Source: Verrucomicrobiota bacterium (GTDB taxonomy: Bacteria; Verrucomicrobiota; Verrucomicrobiia; Chthoniobacterales; Chthoniobacteraceae). Taken from it: DNA of 33,608 bases. A program made the translations under genes and the position numbers. The notes beneath the pieces were generated by a model. The model made no database searches. It was given only the letters and a program-made list of their open reading frames with translations, and had not been told where the DNA came from. Below are positions 1 to 8,673 of the stretch, in pieces. How positions within the stretch are numbered: the first letter of the stretch is position 1; each line of letters begins with the position of its first letter. Location of the stretch: the NCBI GenBank assembly GCA_009885995.1, contig VFJQ01000150.1:1-33608 (forward strand). Reading direction: 5' to 3'.

Positions 1-98
1 CAGCCTATCTGCTGGAGCCGGGCGATGCGGGGTATGTCGCGGATCCCACTTCGGCGTCTTTTCCGAAACCCAAACCCACCACCAAACGTAAATACAAA

Positions 99-1022
99 AT
101 GGCTAATCCAACTCCCACCTCCATCGGCGATCTGATCGCTGCCGGCGAAGATCTCTGCGACGGGCTCGACCAGCACGCGGTCGCCATCAACGTGAAGCAG
201 AATACGGCGGCGGCGACGCGCGCGGACCTGACGGCGCTGAGCACGGCGCACAATTTTTTCAACGCGGCGCAGGGCGCGCAGCCAGCGGCTTACACGGCGC
301 TGCGGCTCGCCGATAGCAATGCGAAGGGGTTCATCGGGGCGGCGATCAAGGTGCTGGCGGTGTCGCTGGGCGATTCGTGGAGCGATGCGTGGGTGGCGAC
401 CGGCTTGCCGGACAACAGCCTCGGAATCCCGAGCACGCAGGATAAGCGGTTCACGGCGCTGAGCGGGTTGAAGGCTTACCTGACGGCGAATCCGGGCAAG
501 GAAGTGTCCACCCCGGCGATCACGGTGACGGCGGCGGTGGCGACGGCGCTGCACGCGGCGCTCTCGACGGCGCGCGGGGGCGTGGCCAATGCGCTCTCGA
601 ATACGAAGGCGAAGCTGCTGCTGCGCGATGCGGCGGAGGAGGCGTTTCGCCAGCGCTACCGCGGGGTGATGGCGGAGTTGGGGCAACTGCTCGGGGACGA
701 GGATCCGAAGTGGTATGACTTCGGGCTGAACCGGCCGGCGGACCCGTCCACGCCGGGCGTGCCGGGCGATGTGGCGGCGGCGGCGATCGGCAGCGGGCGC
801 GTGCTCGTGCAGGTCGGGTTTTCGCGGCGGGCGAATTCGCTCAACTACTACAAGCAGGTCGTCGGCACGGATGCGGAGCCGGTGAAGGTGATCAATACCG
901 AGGGCACGCAGCACACGATCGAGAATCTGCCGGTCGGGGCGACGGTGCAGATCACCGTGACGGGGGTGAACGATGCGGGCGAGGGAGTGGCGAGCGATCC
1001 GGTGAGCGTGGTGGTGACGTAG
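99..1022 (+). CDS. Hypothetical protein with C-terminal fibronectin type III domain
   Basis: A 307-residue Ala-rich protein. Residues about 1-220 look helical and contain a run of short aliphatic/Ala segments. The tail (about 225-307) has the beta-strand pattern of a fibronectin III domain, ending in TVTGVNDAGEGVASDPVSV, typical of strands F and G. No signal peptide or membrane segment is visible. The overall pattern resembles uncharacterised proteins seen in Verrucomicrobiota and Planctomycetota, from memory only, with no known function. The ATG at 99 has no Shine-Dalgarno sequence. The same frame stays open upstream to base 3 with good codon usage, so the ATG may be internal and the gene may begin outside the window. 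A strong hairpin follows 10 bp after the stop. Confidence 0.75.
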   Translation: MANPTPTSIGDLIAAGEDLCDGLDQHAVAINVKQNTAAATRADLTALSTAHNFFNAAQGAQPAAYTALRLADSNAKGFIGAAIKVLAVSLGDSWSDAWVATGLPDNSLGIPSTQDKRFTALSGLKAYLTANPGKEVSTPAITVTAAVATALHAALSTARGGVANALSNTKAKLLLRDAAEEAFRQRYRGVMAELGQLLGDEDPKWYDFGLNRPADPSTPGVPGDVAAAAIGSGRVLVQVGFSRRANSLNYYKQVVGTDAEPVKVINTEGTQHTIENLPVGATVQITVTGVNDAGEGVASDPVSVVVT

Positions 1023-1031
1023 CAAAAGAGC

Positions 1032-1070
1032 GAAGGCGCCCGGGGCTTTCGCCTCGAGCGCCTTCATTTT
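1032..1070. terminator. Bidirectional rho-independent terminator
   Basis: GAAGGCGC at 1032-1039 pairs with GCGCCTTC at 1058-1065. The stem continues inward with CG/CG, a G-U and GGC/GCC around a TTTC loop. ATTTT follows on the plus strand and CTCTTTTG on the minus strand. It sits between the convergent ends of the FN3 gene and rnpB, so it probably stops transcription from both sides. Confidence 0.75.
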
Positions 1071-1075
1071 GGGGG

Positions 1076-1480
<405 letters not shown>

Positions 1481-1537
1481 AGCGTCGTGCGGCTGCGCGG
1501 GGCTGGCAAGTGGGGACTGATGAGGCTAAGGGGGCGG

Positions 1538-2707
1538 ATGACCATCTCCTCTGCGCGTGACCGTTTTCTCGAAAAGCTCCAGTGGGCGCTCGATGACGGG
1601 ACGTTTGTGAAGCTGACGCTGAGCGAGCCGAGCCGCGCGGAGCCGGAACTGCGTAATATGTATGCGCGGCTGGTGGAGCTGCGCGAGGGGACGCGGGTGC
1701 AGTTCGTGAGGCGGTTTGCGCGGCGCGATGTGACGAAGAACGTGGCGCCGCGCGATGCGGTGTATGCGGTCGGACAGGAATTGGAGGGCGGGTTCGGCCG
1801 GGCTTATCTCTTCACGACGACGGGCGACTGGCAGTGGCACGGGCCGGGCGAGGGGCAGCTCAAGGCGAAGCGGCCGAGCTTCACCGCGCCGGCGCCGGTG
1901 GAGCATGATCGGCCGAAGGTGAAAACGGTGGCGAACGCGCCGTGGCTGGCGCGGCTCGGGGTGACGGCGATGGACGGCAGCGCGCGGGCAGGCATGGCGG
2001 ACAAGCTGCGGCAGATCGAGCGCTTCAACGAACTCCTCGGGCACCTGATCGAGGGCGGGCCGCTCGGCGCGGCGAAGGAAGTGCGCCTCGCGGACCTCGG
2101 CGCGGGGAAGGGCTATCTGACTTTCGCGGCGCACGAGCTTTTCCGAAAGCGCGGGGTCGAGGTGCGGACGACGGGCGTGGAACTGCGGGGGGAATTGGTG
2201 GACAGCGCGAACGCGGTGGCGCGGGAGGCCGGGATGGATGGGCTGGAGTTCGTCGCGGGGGACATCGCGAGCTTCGATCCGGGCGGACGGCTCGACGTGC
2301 TCGTGGCGCTGCACGCGTGCAACACGGCGACCGACGATGCGCTGCACCTGGGCGTGAAGGGCGGGGCGCAGTTGATCGTCGCGGCGCCGTGCTGCCATCA
2401 GGAGCTGCGCCCGCAGATTGTGCCGCCGGCGGTGCTCGCGCCAGTCTTGCGGCACGGCATCCTGCTGGAGCGCCATGCGGAGATCCTCACGGATGCGATC
2501 CGCGCGCTGCTGCTCGCGATCCATGGATACGAGGCGCGGGTGTTTGAATTCATCGCGCCGGAGCACACGGGGAAGAACCTCATGATTTCCGCGCAGCGCC
2601 TGGAAACGCCTCCGGACCCGGAGCCGCTGCGCACGCAACTTCGGGAGCTGTTCGCCTTCCACGGGCTGCGCGAGCAGCGGCTGGCGCGGTTGCTGGGCGA
2701 AATTTGA
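1538..2707 (+). CDS. Class I SAM-dependent methyltransferase (Methyltransf_32-like)
   Basis: A 389-residue predicted cytosolic methyltransferase. The SAM-binding motif I is DLGAGKGYLTF (residues 186-196), followed by an acidic GVELRGEL strand end (213-220), VAGDIASF (239-246), LVALHACNTATDDAL (255-269) and AAPCCHQEL (282-290). The LHACNTATD and PCC signatures match the GSTCD/Methyltransf_32 group as I know it; the substrate is unknown, and an RNA substrate is possible. The N-terminal 170 residues are a separate domain of unknown role. The start at 1538 is chosen because AAGGGGG lies just upstream (one of very few ribosome-binding sites in this window) and because more upstream starts run into rnpB; ATG 1520 is the alternative. 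Confidence 0.8.
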   Translation: MTISSARDRFLEKLQWALDDGTFVKLTLSEPSRAEPELRNMYARLVELREGTRVQFVRRFARRDVTKNVAPRDAVYAVGQELEGGFGRAYLFTTTGDWQWHGPGEGQLKAKRPSFTAPAPVEHDRPKVKTVANAPWLARLGVTAMDGSARAGMADKLRQIERFNELLGHLIEGGPLGAAKEVRLADLGAGKGYLTFAAHELFRKRGVEVRTTGVELRGELVDSANAVAREAGMDGLEFVAGDIASFDPGGRLDVLVALHACNTATDDALHLGVKGGAQLIVAAPCCHQELRPQIVPPAVLAPVLRHGILLERHAEILTDAIRALLLAIHGYEARVFEFIAPEHTGKNLMISAQRLETPPDPEPLRTQLRELFAFHGLREQRLARLLGEI

Positions 2708-2762
2708 GGAAAGTCGGAGTTGCAAAACGCGGCGCTCCCAGACCAATTTCGCGGAACAACTC

Positions 2763-3884
2763 ATGGCAGAACCTTCCTCCCTGGGGCCGCACGAAGACGG
2801 CATCCACACACTCGAACATGTCGATCAATACCTCCAGGTCGGCCAGGAGACGGATGCGTCTGACGTCCATCTCGGCGTCAATGCGATGCCGATCTGGCGG
2901 CGCAATGGCACGCTCGAACCGATCTGGCTCGAGGCGGACAAGCTGACGGCGGCGGATACGAAGCGGCTGGCCTACGGCTTCCTCACCGAGGAGCAGCAGA
3001 AGGTGCTCGAAGGCCGGGGCGATATCGATTTCGCGTATGCGAATGAGTTGGGGCGCTTCCGCGCGTCGGTCGTGCGGCATCGGCTCGGGATCGATATCGT
3101 CTTCCGTATCATCAACACGAAGGTGCGGACGATGGACGATCTCGGGCTGCCGGAAGTGCTCAAGCAGCTCACCCGATATCACAACGGGCTGATCCTCGTG
3201 ACGGGCGCGGTCGGCTCGGGCAAGTCCACGACGCTGGCGGCGATGGTCGATTACATCAACGAGCACCGGCACGACCACATCATCACGCTGGAGGATCCGA
3301 TCGAATACATCATCCAGTCGAAGAATTGCCACGTGACGCAGCGGGAGGTGCATACGCACACGCACAGTTTCGGCGCGGCGCTGCGCGGATCGCTGCGTGA
3401 GGATCCGGACGTGATCATGGTGGGAGAAATGCGCGACCTGGAGACGATCCAGCTCGCGATCACGGCGTCGGAGACGGGGCATCTCGTGCTGGCGACGCTG
3501 CACACGGGGAATGCGTCGCGGACGCTGGATCGCATCCTCGATGTGTTCCCGGTGGATCAGCGCGAGCAGATTCGCATCATGGTTTCCGAGTCGCTGCGCG
3601 GGGTGGTGTCGCAGCAGCTCATCCCGCGCAAGGACGGGCGCGGGCGGGTGCTGGCGCTGGAGATTCTCACGAACACGCCGGCGGTCGGCGCGACGATCCG
3701 CGACGCGAAGACGTTCATGCTGCCCGGCATCATCCAGACCAACCGCAAGCTCGGGATGCGGCTGATGGACGACGCGCTGACGGAGCTTTTCGACGCGGGG
3801 CTGATCTCGTCCGAGGAGGCCTATGCGCGCTCCGAGCAGAAGATGCTGATGCGCCAGCACCTCGCGCAGCAGGCGCACCGCTGA
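2763..3884 (+). CDS. PilT-family type IV pilus retraction ATPase, paralogue 1
   Basis: A 373-residue hexameric secretion ATPase of the PilT/PilU/GspE family, expected on the cytoplasmic face of the type IV pilus machine. It shows an N-terminal PAS-like domain with SDVHLG (33-38), a Walker A loop GAVGSGKST (148-156), an Asp box LEDPIE (176-181), a Walker B region VIMVGEMRD (217-225) and a His box ATLHTGNA (244-251). Family members normally read GPTGSGKS(S/T) in the Walker A, so the A-V substitution is mild but unusual; the invariant Gly-Lys-Ser/Thr is kept. The start is ATG 2763, with no Shine-Dalgarno. It is followed after 11 bp by a second PilT gene in the same direction, so the two are very likely co-transcribed. 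Whether it acts as PilT, PilU or a regulator cannot be told from sequence alone. Confidence 0.9.
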   Translation: MAEPSSLGPHEDGIHTLEHVDQYLQVGQETDASDVHLGVNAMPIWRRNGTLEPIWLEADKLTAADTKRLAYGFLTEEQQKVLEGRGDIDFAYANELGRFRASVVRHRLGIDIVFRIINTKVRTMDDLGLPEVLKQLTRYHNGLILVTGAVGSGKSTTLAAMVDYINEHRHDHIITLEDPIEYIIQSKNCHVTQREVHTHTHSFGAALRGSLREDPDVIMVGEMRDLETIQLAITASETGHLVLATLHTGNASRTLDRILDVFPVDQREQIRIMVSESLRGVVSQQLIPRKDGRGRVLALEILTNTPAVGATIRDAKTFMLPGIIQTNRKLGMRLMDDALTELFDAGLISSEEAYARSEQKMLMRQHLAQQAHR

Positions 3885-3895
3885 GTTTTCCCAAC

Positions 3896-4969
3896 ATGGC
3901 TTACATCGATCAATTCTTCGAAGTCCTCGTCAACGCCGGCGCGAGCGATCTGCACCTCGGCGAAGGGCAGCCGCCGAAAATCCGGCGGCATGGCGAGATC
4001 GTCTCGATCCGCACCGAGGTGCTCACGCACGACGAGATGGCCTACATGATGAGTGAGATGTGCGGGCCGGAGCGGTGGCAACGCTTCAACGAAACGGGTG
4101 ATCTCGACTTCGCCTACGAGATGGATGAGCACTCGCGGTTCCGGTGCAACTTCCTCAAGCAATCGCACGGCTACGGTGCCGTCTTCCGTCTCATCCCGAC
4201 GAAGATCATGTCGCTGGAGGATCTCGGGATTCCGCCGGTGGTGAAGGAGTTTGGCCACATTCGCGGCGGGCTCGTGCTGGTGACGGGGCCGACCGGCTCG
4301 GGCAAGTCCACGACGCTGGCGGCGCTGCTCGACTACATCAATGCGAACTTCTCGCGGCACATCATCACAGTCGAGGAGCCGATCGAATTCGTGCATACGA
4401 ACAAGCGCTCGATCATCACGCAGCGCGAAGTGCCGGAGCACGCGACGGACTTCCCGGTCGGGCTGAAGGCGGCGCTGCGCGAGGACGCGGACATCGTGCT
4501 CGTGGGCGAAATGCGCGATCTGGAGACGATCCAGCTCGCGCTGACGGCGGCGGAGACGGGGCTGCTCGTCTTCGGCACGCTGCACACGAACAACGCACGC
4601 AAGACCGTGGATCGTATGATCGATGTCTTCCCGAGCGACCAGCAGGCGCAGGTGCGCACGATGCTGGCGAATTCGCTCCGCGGCGTAGTCGCGCAGCTCC
4701 TCCTCAAGAAGGCGGACGGCGCGGGGCGGCTCGCGGTGAATGAGATCCTCGTGGTGAACAGCGCGGCCGCGGCCATCATCCGCGAAGGGGCGACGCAGAA
4801 GCTGCAGGACGTGATCGTCGGCGGAAAGGGCCAGGGCATGCAGTTCATGGATGACGCGATCTGGCACGTGATGCAGCAAGGGATCGTGAGCCCGCTCGAG
4901 GCCTACATGAAGGCGATCGACAAGAACCGCTTCCGGATGTTCCTGCCACCCGAGGACGAGGGGCTCTGA
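3896..4969 (+). CDS. pilT: PilT-family type IV pilus retraction ATPase, paralogue 2
   Basis: A 357-residue PilT ATPase with fully canonical motifs: SDLHLG (17-22), Walker A GPTGSGKSTT (131-140), Asp box VEEPIEF (159-165), Walker B IVLVGEMRD (200-208) and His box GTLHTNNA (227-234). The C-terminal region has AAAIIREG (290-297), close to the AIRNLIRE motif that PilT needs for retraction, which is degenerate in the upstream paralogue (GATIRDAK). This makes it the better PilT candidate of the pair. It starts 11 bp after the first ATPase. The following 120 bp hold no clear terminator. Confidence 0.92.
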   Translation: MAYIDQFFEVLVNAGASDLHLGEGQPPKIRRHGEIVSIRTEVLTHDEMAYMMSEMCGPERWQRFNETGDLDFAYEMDEHSRFRCNFLKQSHGYGAVFRLIPTKIMSLEDLGIPPVVKEFGHIRGGLVLVTGPTGSGKSTTLAALLDYINANFSRHIITVEEPIEFVHTNKRSIITQREVPEHATDFPVGLKAALREDADIVLVGEMRDLETIQLALTAAETGLLVFGTLHTNNARKTVDRMIDVFPSDQQAQVRTMLANSLRGVVAQLLLKKADGAGRLAVNEILVVNSAAAAIIREGATQKLQDVIVGGKGQGMQFMDDAIWHVMQQGIVSPLEAYMKAIDKNRFRMFLPPEDEGL

Positions 4970-5092
4970 GAATGTAACAATCGGACGCGGCGCGAAGTAA
5001 GTGGTTGCCCCGATGAGCTGACTCTGCTTCAAGACGCAGCCCTCTTTCCGGTGTAACCCGTGTCCCCCGCACGAAAATCGCCACCTTCAACC

Positions 5093-5422
5093 ATGTCCGG
5101 AATCTACAAGCTACTTTATCGGTTTGATTTTCAGACCGCGCATTGGGATGCGCGGATCGGAGGCATGCTGCTGCTGATCTGGGTGCTCATCGTGGTCTGC
5201 GCGATCTCGAGTATCCGCTCGCAAAGTATGAGTGTCGGGCAGCAACGGCTGTGGATCGCGATCGTCATCTTGCTGCCGCTGGTCGGACTGCTGGCGTATC
5301 TGCCCTTTGCGGTGCGCCGGGATGAAATGCCGCATTATTTCCGGTTCCGCTCGAAGGATCGACATCGGCCAGCAGTGAGGTCGGAGGGTGAGAAATCCAA
5401 TCGCTCCAGCAACTATAAATGA
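5093..5422 (+). CDS. Small membrane protein, PLDc_N-like
   Basis: A 109-residue protein with two predicted membrane segments (about residues 24-40 and 55-75). The second contains the pattern ILLPLVGLLAYLPF followed by charged residues, resembling the phospholipase D/cardiolipin synthase N-terminal membrane domain (PLDc_N) often found as a stand-alone protein. The C-terminal 35 residues are basic and probably disordered. ATG 5093 is preferred; an in-frame GTG at 5060 would add 11 residues that look uncharged and unneeded. Its stop overlaps the next start (ATGA at 5419-5422), which suggests translational coupling with the outer-membrane gene. Function is unknown. Confidence 0.6.
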   Translation: MSGIYKLLYRFDFQTAHWDARIGGMLLLIWVLIVVCAISSIRSQSMSVGQQRLWIAIVILLPLVGLLAYLPFAVRRDEMPHYFRFRSKDRHRPAVRSEGEKSNRSSNYK

Positions 5423-7314
5423 TCCGATGGCTCTCAGGCCCATCGCGCTCGTCAGTGCGTCGCCACCGGGAGGCGAGGCTGCGGTCTTGCCTCACGGCCG
5501 GGATCACAAGTTTCGCAGCGTTTTTTCTGGAAGGCGATGCCGTCCGGGCGCAGGACGATGCGGCCGGGCCGACGACGGAGATCAGTAACACTGGCGAGGC
5601 TCCGACCAATGCCGGCGGTTTGCCAAACGACTTTTTCCGGAACGATCCTGCTTTGGGGATGCGCTACCGGGAATTCTTCCGGAACACGGGTTCGCCGTTC
5701 CGCGATTCTGGGCAGCCGGAACTCGATGCGCCGCTGACCGCTTCAGTGCAGGAAGGAATCCGCTACGACGGAGACCTCGCAAATTTCAACACCAACTTCA
5801 ACGTCCGCCAGCCCGTCCCGCTCTCTGGGACGGAGTCCATCAGGACGAGCATGGACTTGATGTTCCTGCGACTGGACTACGGGCTGGGTGCAAGCCACGG
5901 CTCGAATCTGCTCGGTTACGGGTTTGAGCCGCAAGACGCGGACCTGAAGGTCGGTCCGCTCTTCTTCAAACTAAGGGCGATCAGCAGCTCGCTCCTGATG
6001 AGTGACAATGTGGAGGCGTCGGAGACCGATCGTGAGGCAGGCGCGATCGCCATCGCCCAGCTTTCCGGATCGGTCGTGGCTCAGTTGACCGACAACCTTC
6101 GGTTAAGGATGGGCGGCGGGCTGTATTGGCTCCCATTCAAAGGAAAGGTGGGCATCTCGACGGACTCCGGGGCGTTTGATTTTAATTTTGGAGATACGGG
6201 TGGACGAGCCCCCGTGGCGCAGATCGACTGGGACGGACGAATCGGCGGTTGGGATGTTTTTCTCTTGGACTCCTTCTACGCAAACGTGACCGGAGATTTG
6301 CTCGGGGGCTTCACGTTCGATCAGGGGCTGTTCGAGGGAGCTGGATTCAACGAGTTTGATCGGGCAGGCCGTTATGCCTACGGCGGTTACGGTGCCCGAC
6401 CGATTTCCGACGAAGCGATCACCCGAACGGGCGACACGAGCGACTATGACCTGACCTCCTACGGCAATCGCTTGGACGTCGGTGCACAGCGTCTGCTCCC
6501 CGGGCCGGTGCGGCTTCGAATCCGGGCCTACCGCGAAGACCTCTGGTATAATCAAGGCACACGCGGACGCCCAAGCATTCGCGAGGGTGCTTCTATCTTT
6601 GCCGGTTCGGAGCGGGAAAACATGCGTTTCAAACCCTACGTCCGATACGACGTGGATCACTCGAACTCGGAGCCAGAGTGGGACCAACTCATTGTCGCGG
6701 GTATTCGAGGCCCGATCACGGACCAACTTTTCATGAACTTTTACGCTGGGGAATTCATCGATGGTCCCACCGACGCGACCGAATTCGTCGCAGGGCTGAA
6801 TCTGACCCACATCGCAGGCCCATACACGTATGAGTCGCTGTTCATCGGCCGGGAAGTCGATAACACCTTCGACAGGACTCAGCTCGTGGACCACATCACC
6901 TACGACATCCACCAGGTGCTCGGACCGAAGATATTTGCGGATGGGATCGCGTCCTACAGGACGACGCGGACCGTGGACGACAGCGGCGACGAGCGGGACG
7001 AATTTCTGGCTGGGATCCAGGTGAGCATAATTCCCGGACCTCGGACGCGAGTGCGGCTCAGCTACTCTTACGACCGAATCACCACCTCCAATCCGGATTT
7101 CCTGTTTTCGGGGGAAGACCGCTTCGACGACGGCGACGTAACCGGTGAGTCGATCTACATCTCCCAAACGGCCCGGATCGGAGTGACCTACAACTTCACT
7201 GACACGTTCCTCGGCCGGCTCTCCTACGTGTATCGCAATGTGGAATCGACCGTCGAAAACAGATCCTATTACGAAAACCTCGTAATCATCACACTGACCA
7301 AGTCTCTCTACTGA
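5419..7314 (+). CDS. Predicted outer-membrane beta-barrel protein
   Basis: A 631-residue protein with an Arg-rich N-terminus, a hydrophobic stretch and an Ala-x-Ala-like cleavage region (DAVRAQDD, about residue 45), consistent with export. The body alternates polar and aromatic residues in strand pairs separated by short turns rich in Gly, Asp and Asn (for example LRLRMGGGLYWLPF, PRTRVRLSYSYDRI, RIGVTYNFTDTFLGRL), and the protein ends LVIITLTKSLY, with a terminal aromatic as BAM substrates usually have. I do not recognise a named family. It lies just upstream of an SLBB export protein, so a role in surface polysaccharide secretion is a reasonable inference. Third codon positions look less G/C-biased than in the pilT genes. 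A terminator follows. Confidence 0.7.
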   Translation: MIRWLSGPSRSSVRRHREARLRSCLTAGITSFAAFFLEGDAVRAQDDAAGPTTEISNTGEAPTNAGGLPNDFFRNDPALGMRYREFFRNTGSPFRDSGQPELDAPLTASVQEGIRYDGDLANFNTNFNVRQPVPLSGTESIRTSMDLMFLRLDYGLGASHGSNLLGYGFEPQDADLKVGPLFFKLRAISSSLLMSDNVEASETDREAGAIAIAQLSGSVVAQLTDNLRLRMGGGLYWLPFKGKVGISTDSGAFDFNFGDTGGRAPVAQIDWDGRIGGWDVFLLDSFYANVTGDLLGGFTFDQGLFEGAGFNEFDRAGRYAYGGYGARPISDEAITRTGDTSDYDLTSYGNRLDVGAQRLLPGPVRLRIRAYREDLWYNQGTRGRPSIREGASIFAGSERENMRFKPYVRYDVDHSNSEPEWDQLIVAGIRGPITDQLFMNFYAGEFIDGPTDATEFVAGLNLTHIAGPYTYESLFIGREVDNTFDRTQLVDHITYDIHQVLGPKIFADGIASYRTTRTVDDSGDERDEFLAGIQVSIIPGPRTRVRLSYSYDRITTSNPDFLFSGEDRFDDGDVTGESIYISQTARIGVTYNFTDTFLGRLSYVYRNVESTVENRSYYENLVIITLTKSLY

Positions 7315-7345
7315 CGCAAAAGTGTGACAGCAGCCCTCTTGACGA

Positions 7346-7380
7346 CGGGCGGTAGGAACGCTAATACCGCCCGCCTTTTT
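7346..7380 (+). terminator. Rho-independent terminator
   Basis: CGGGCGGTA (7346-7354) pairs perfectly with TACCGCCCG (7365-7373) around a 10-nt loop and is followed by CCTTTTT. It lies 32 bp after the outer-membrane gene and separates it from the SLBB gene, so the latter must have its own promoter in the ~55 bp before its ATG. Confidence 0.85.
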
Positions 7381-7436
7381 GTGTCCCCCACGCATTCTCG
7401 CACCCCAACCCACCAACCCGCATCATCCATTTCACG

Positions 7437-8666
7437 ATGACATCCTTCTACCAACGCCTCATCCCGACTGCCATGGCAGCGGTGCTCGCATTCGCCGGAA
7501 ACCTGTCCGCGCTGCATGCGCAGGCGCCTCGCCCGAACGCTCCCATCTTCAAGGAATCGCGAGTCGGCATCAACGAGAATCCCGCTCCGTCAACTTCATC
7601 GACGCCGATCGGAGCAAGGGCTGGCACCGCCACAACCGCCGAAGACGCTGAGGAGAGGCGCGAGGCCCTGGAGCGTGAAATCCAATACGGCAAGACCAAG
7701 CTCGACGCGGCGCAGAAAAAACTTGCCGTTCAAAGCGCTGTCGGCAACGCGGACCAGATCGAGAAGCTGAGCGCCGAGATCAAAGACTGGGAGACCCGCC
7801 TCAAGGTCAGCCGCGACGAACTCGACGCTCTGCAACAGTCTGTTGAGACCGCGCAGCCGTCCGCCGCTCCGATGATGGGCGAAAGCGACATCGTCGTCCC
7901 GGGCGAAATCCTCGAAATTTTCGTCAACGAAGATGCCTCGTTCAACGGCCGCTATCAGGTGCGCCGGGGTGGTTACATCATCCTCGCTCAAGTCGGTCGC
8001 GTGTCGGTCGTCGGCAAGACGCTGACTCAGGCCGAAGCCACTGTGAAGAGAGCGCTCGAAAGTTCACAGCTCACTCATGCGACCGTATTGCTGGAGCGCA
8101 TCTCGGGCACCGACGTTGAAACCGGTCCGTTGATCTACCTCTCGGGCGCTTTCCGCAATCCGCGCCCTTATCGCATCCCCAGCGGCACTGCGCCCACTCT
8201 CGTCAGCCTCATCCTCAGTTGCGGCGGTGTGACTCCGGACGCCGATATCACCCGCGTGAAGATCATGCGCATGGCCGGCGGCAAGAGCGCGGTCGAGGAA
8301 GTCGATCTCCAGAAGATCCTCGCCGGCGGTGGGCTCACCAGCGACGTCAGCTTGATCGAAGGCGATGTCATCACCATCCCCACTGGGCCACTCAGCCTCA
8401 TTTACATCACCGGCAACGTGAAGCGCCAGGGCAGCTTCGCCTTGAAGGAAGGCGAGCGCCTATCGGCCTACGCGGCGATCCTCAAGGCTGGTGGTCTCGC
8501 CCGCTTTGCCAACGAGAAGACCGTGCATGTCCTCCGCGCGATGCCCGACGGCACGAAGCGCAAGATCCCGGTGAACCTCTCGGACCTTAAGAAGGGCAAG
8601 CGCCCCGACGTGATTCTCGAGCCCAACGACGTCATCGTCGTCCCCGAGAAGTGGTTTAGCTTCTAA
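7437..8666 (+). CDS. Polysaccharide export protein with SLBB domains (Wza-like)
   Basis: A 409-residue periplasmic or outer-membrane component of an exopolysaccharide exporter. It has a signal peptide (about 1-29, cleavage near ALHAQA), a coiled coil of charged heptads (about 68-138), a Poly_export domain (about 150-222, starting IVVPGEILEIFVNED) and two SLBB-type repeats starting LIYLSGAFRNPRPYRI (232-247) and LIYITGNVKRQGSF (321-334). Wza proteins carry a lipobox Cys; none is visible near the cleavage site here, so it is probably not a lipoprotein. The coiled-coil insertion before the Poly_export domain is unlike short Wza proteins. The glycosyltransferases and the copolymerase expected of a full locus are not in the window. 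It converges with the MFS gene, with 7 bp between the stops. Confidence 0.88.
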   Translation: MTSFYQRLIPTAMAAVLAFAGNLSALHAQAPRPNAPIFKESRVGINENPAPSTSSTPIGARAGTATTAEDAEERREALEREIQYGKTKLDAAQKKLAVQSAVGNADQIEKLSAEIKDWETRLKVSRDELDALQQSVETAQPSAAPMMGESDIVVPGEILEIFVNEDASFNGRYQVRRGGYIILAQVGRVSVVGKTLTQAEATVKRALESSQLTHATVLLERISGTDVETGPLIYLSGAFRNPRPYRIPSGTAPTLVSLILSCGGVTPDADITRVKIMRMAGGKSAVEEVDLQKILAGGGLTSDVSLIEGDVITIPTGPLSLIYITGNVKRQGSFALKEGERLSAYAAILKAGGLARFANEKTVHVLRAMPDGTKRKIPVNLSDLKKGKRPDVILEPNDVIVVPEKWFSF

Positions 8667-8673
8667 CGCGCGC

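Noticed and set aside
1526..2809. Long minus-strand frame (427 codons) over the methyltransferase gene
   Set aside because: Arg/His/Pro-rich composition with no motif; it mirrors the codon bias of the plus-strand gene. The same holds for the long antisense frames at 2580-3878, 3821-5032 and 6103-7416.
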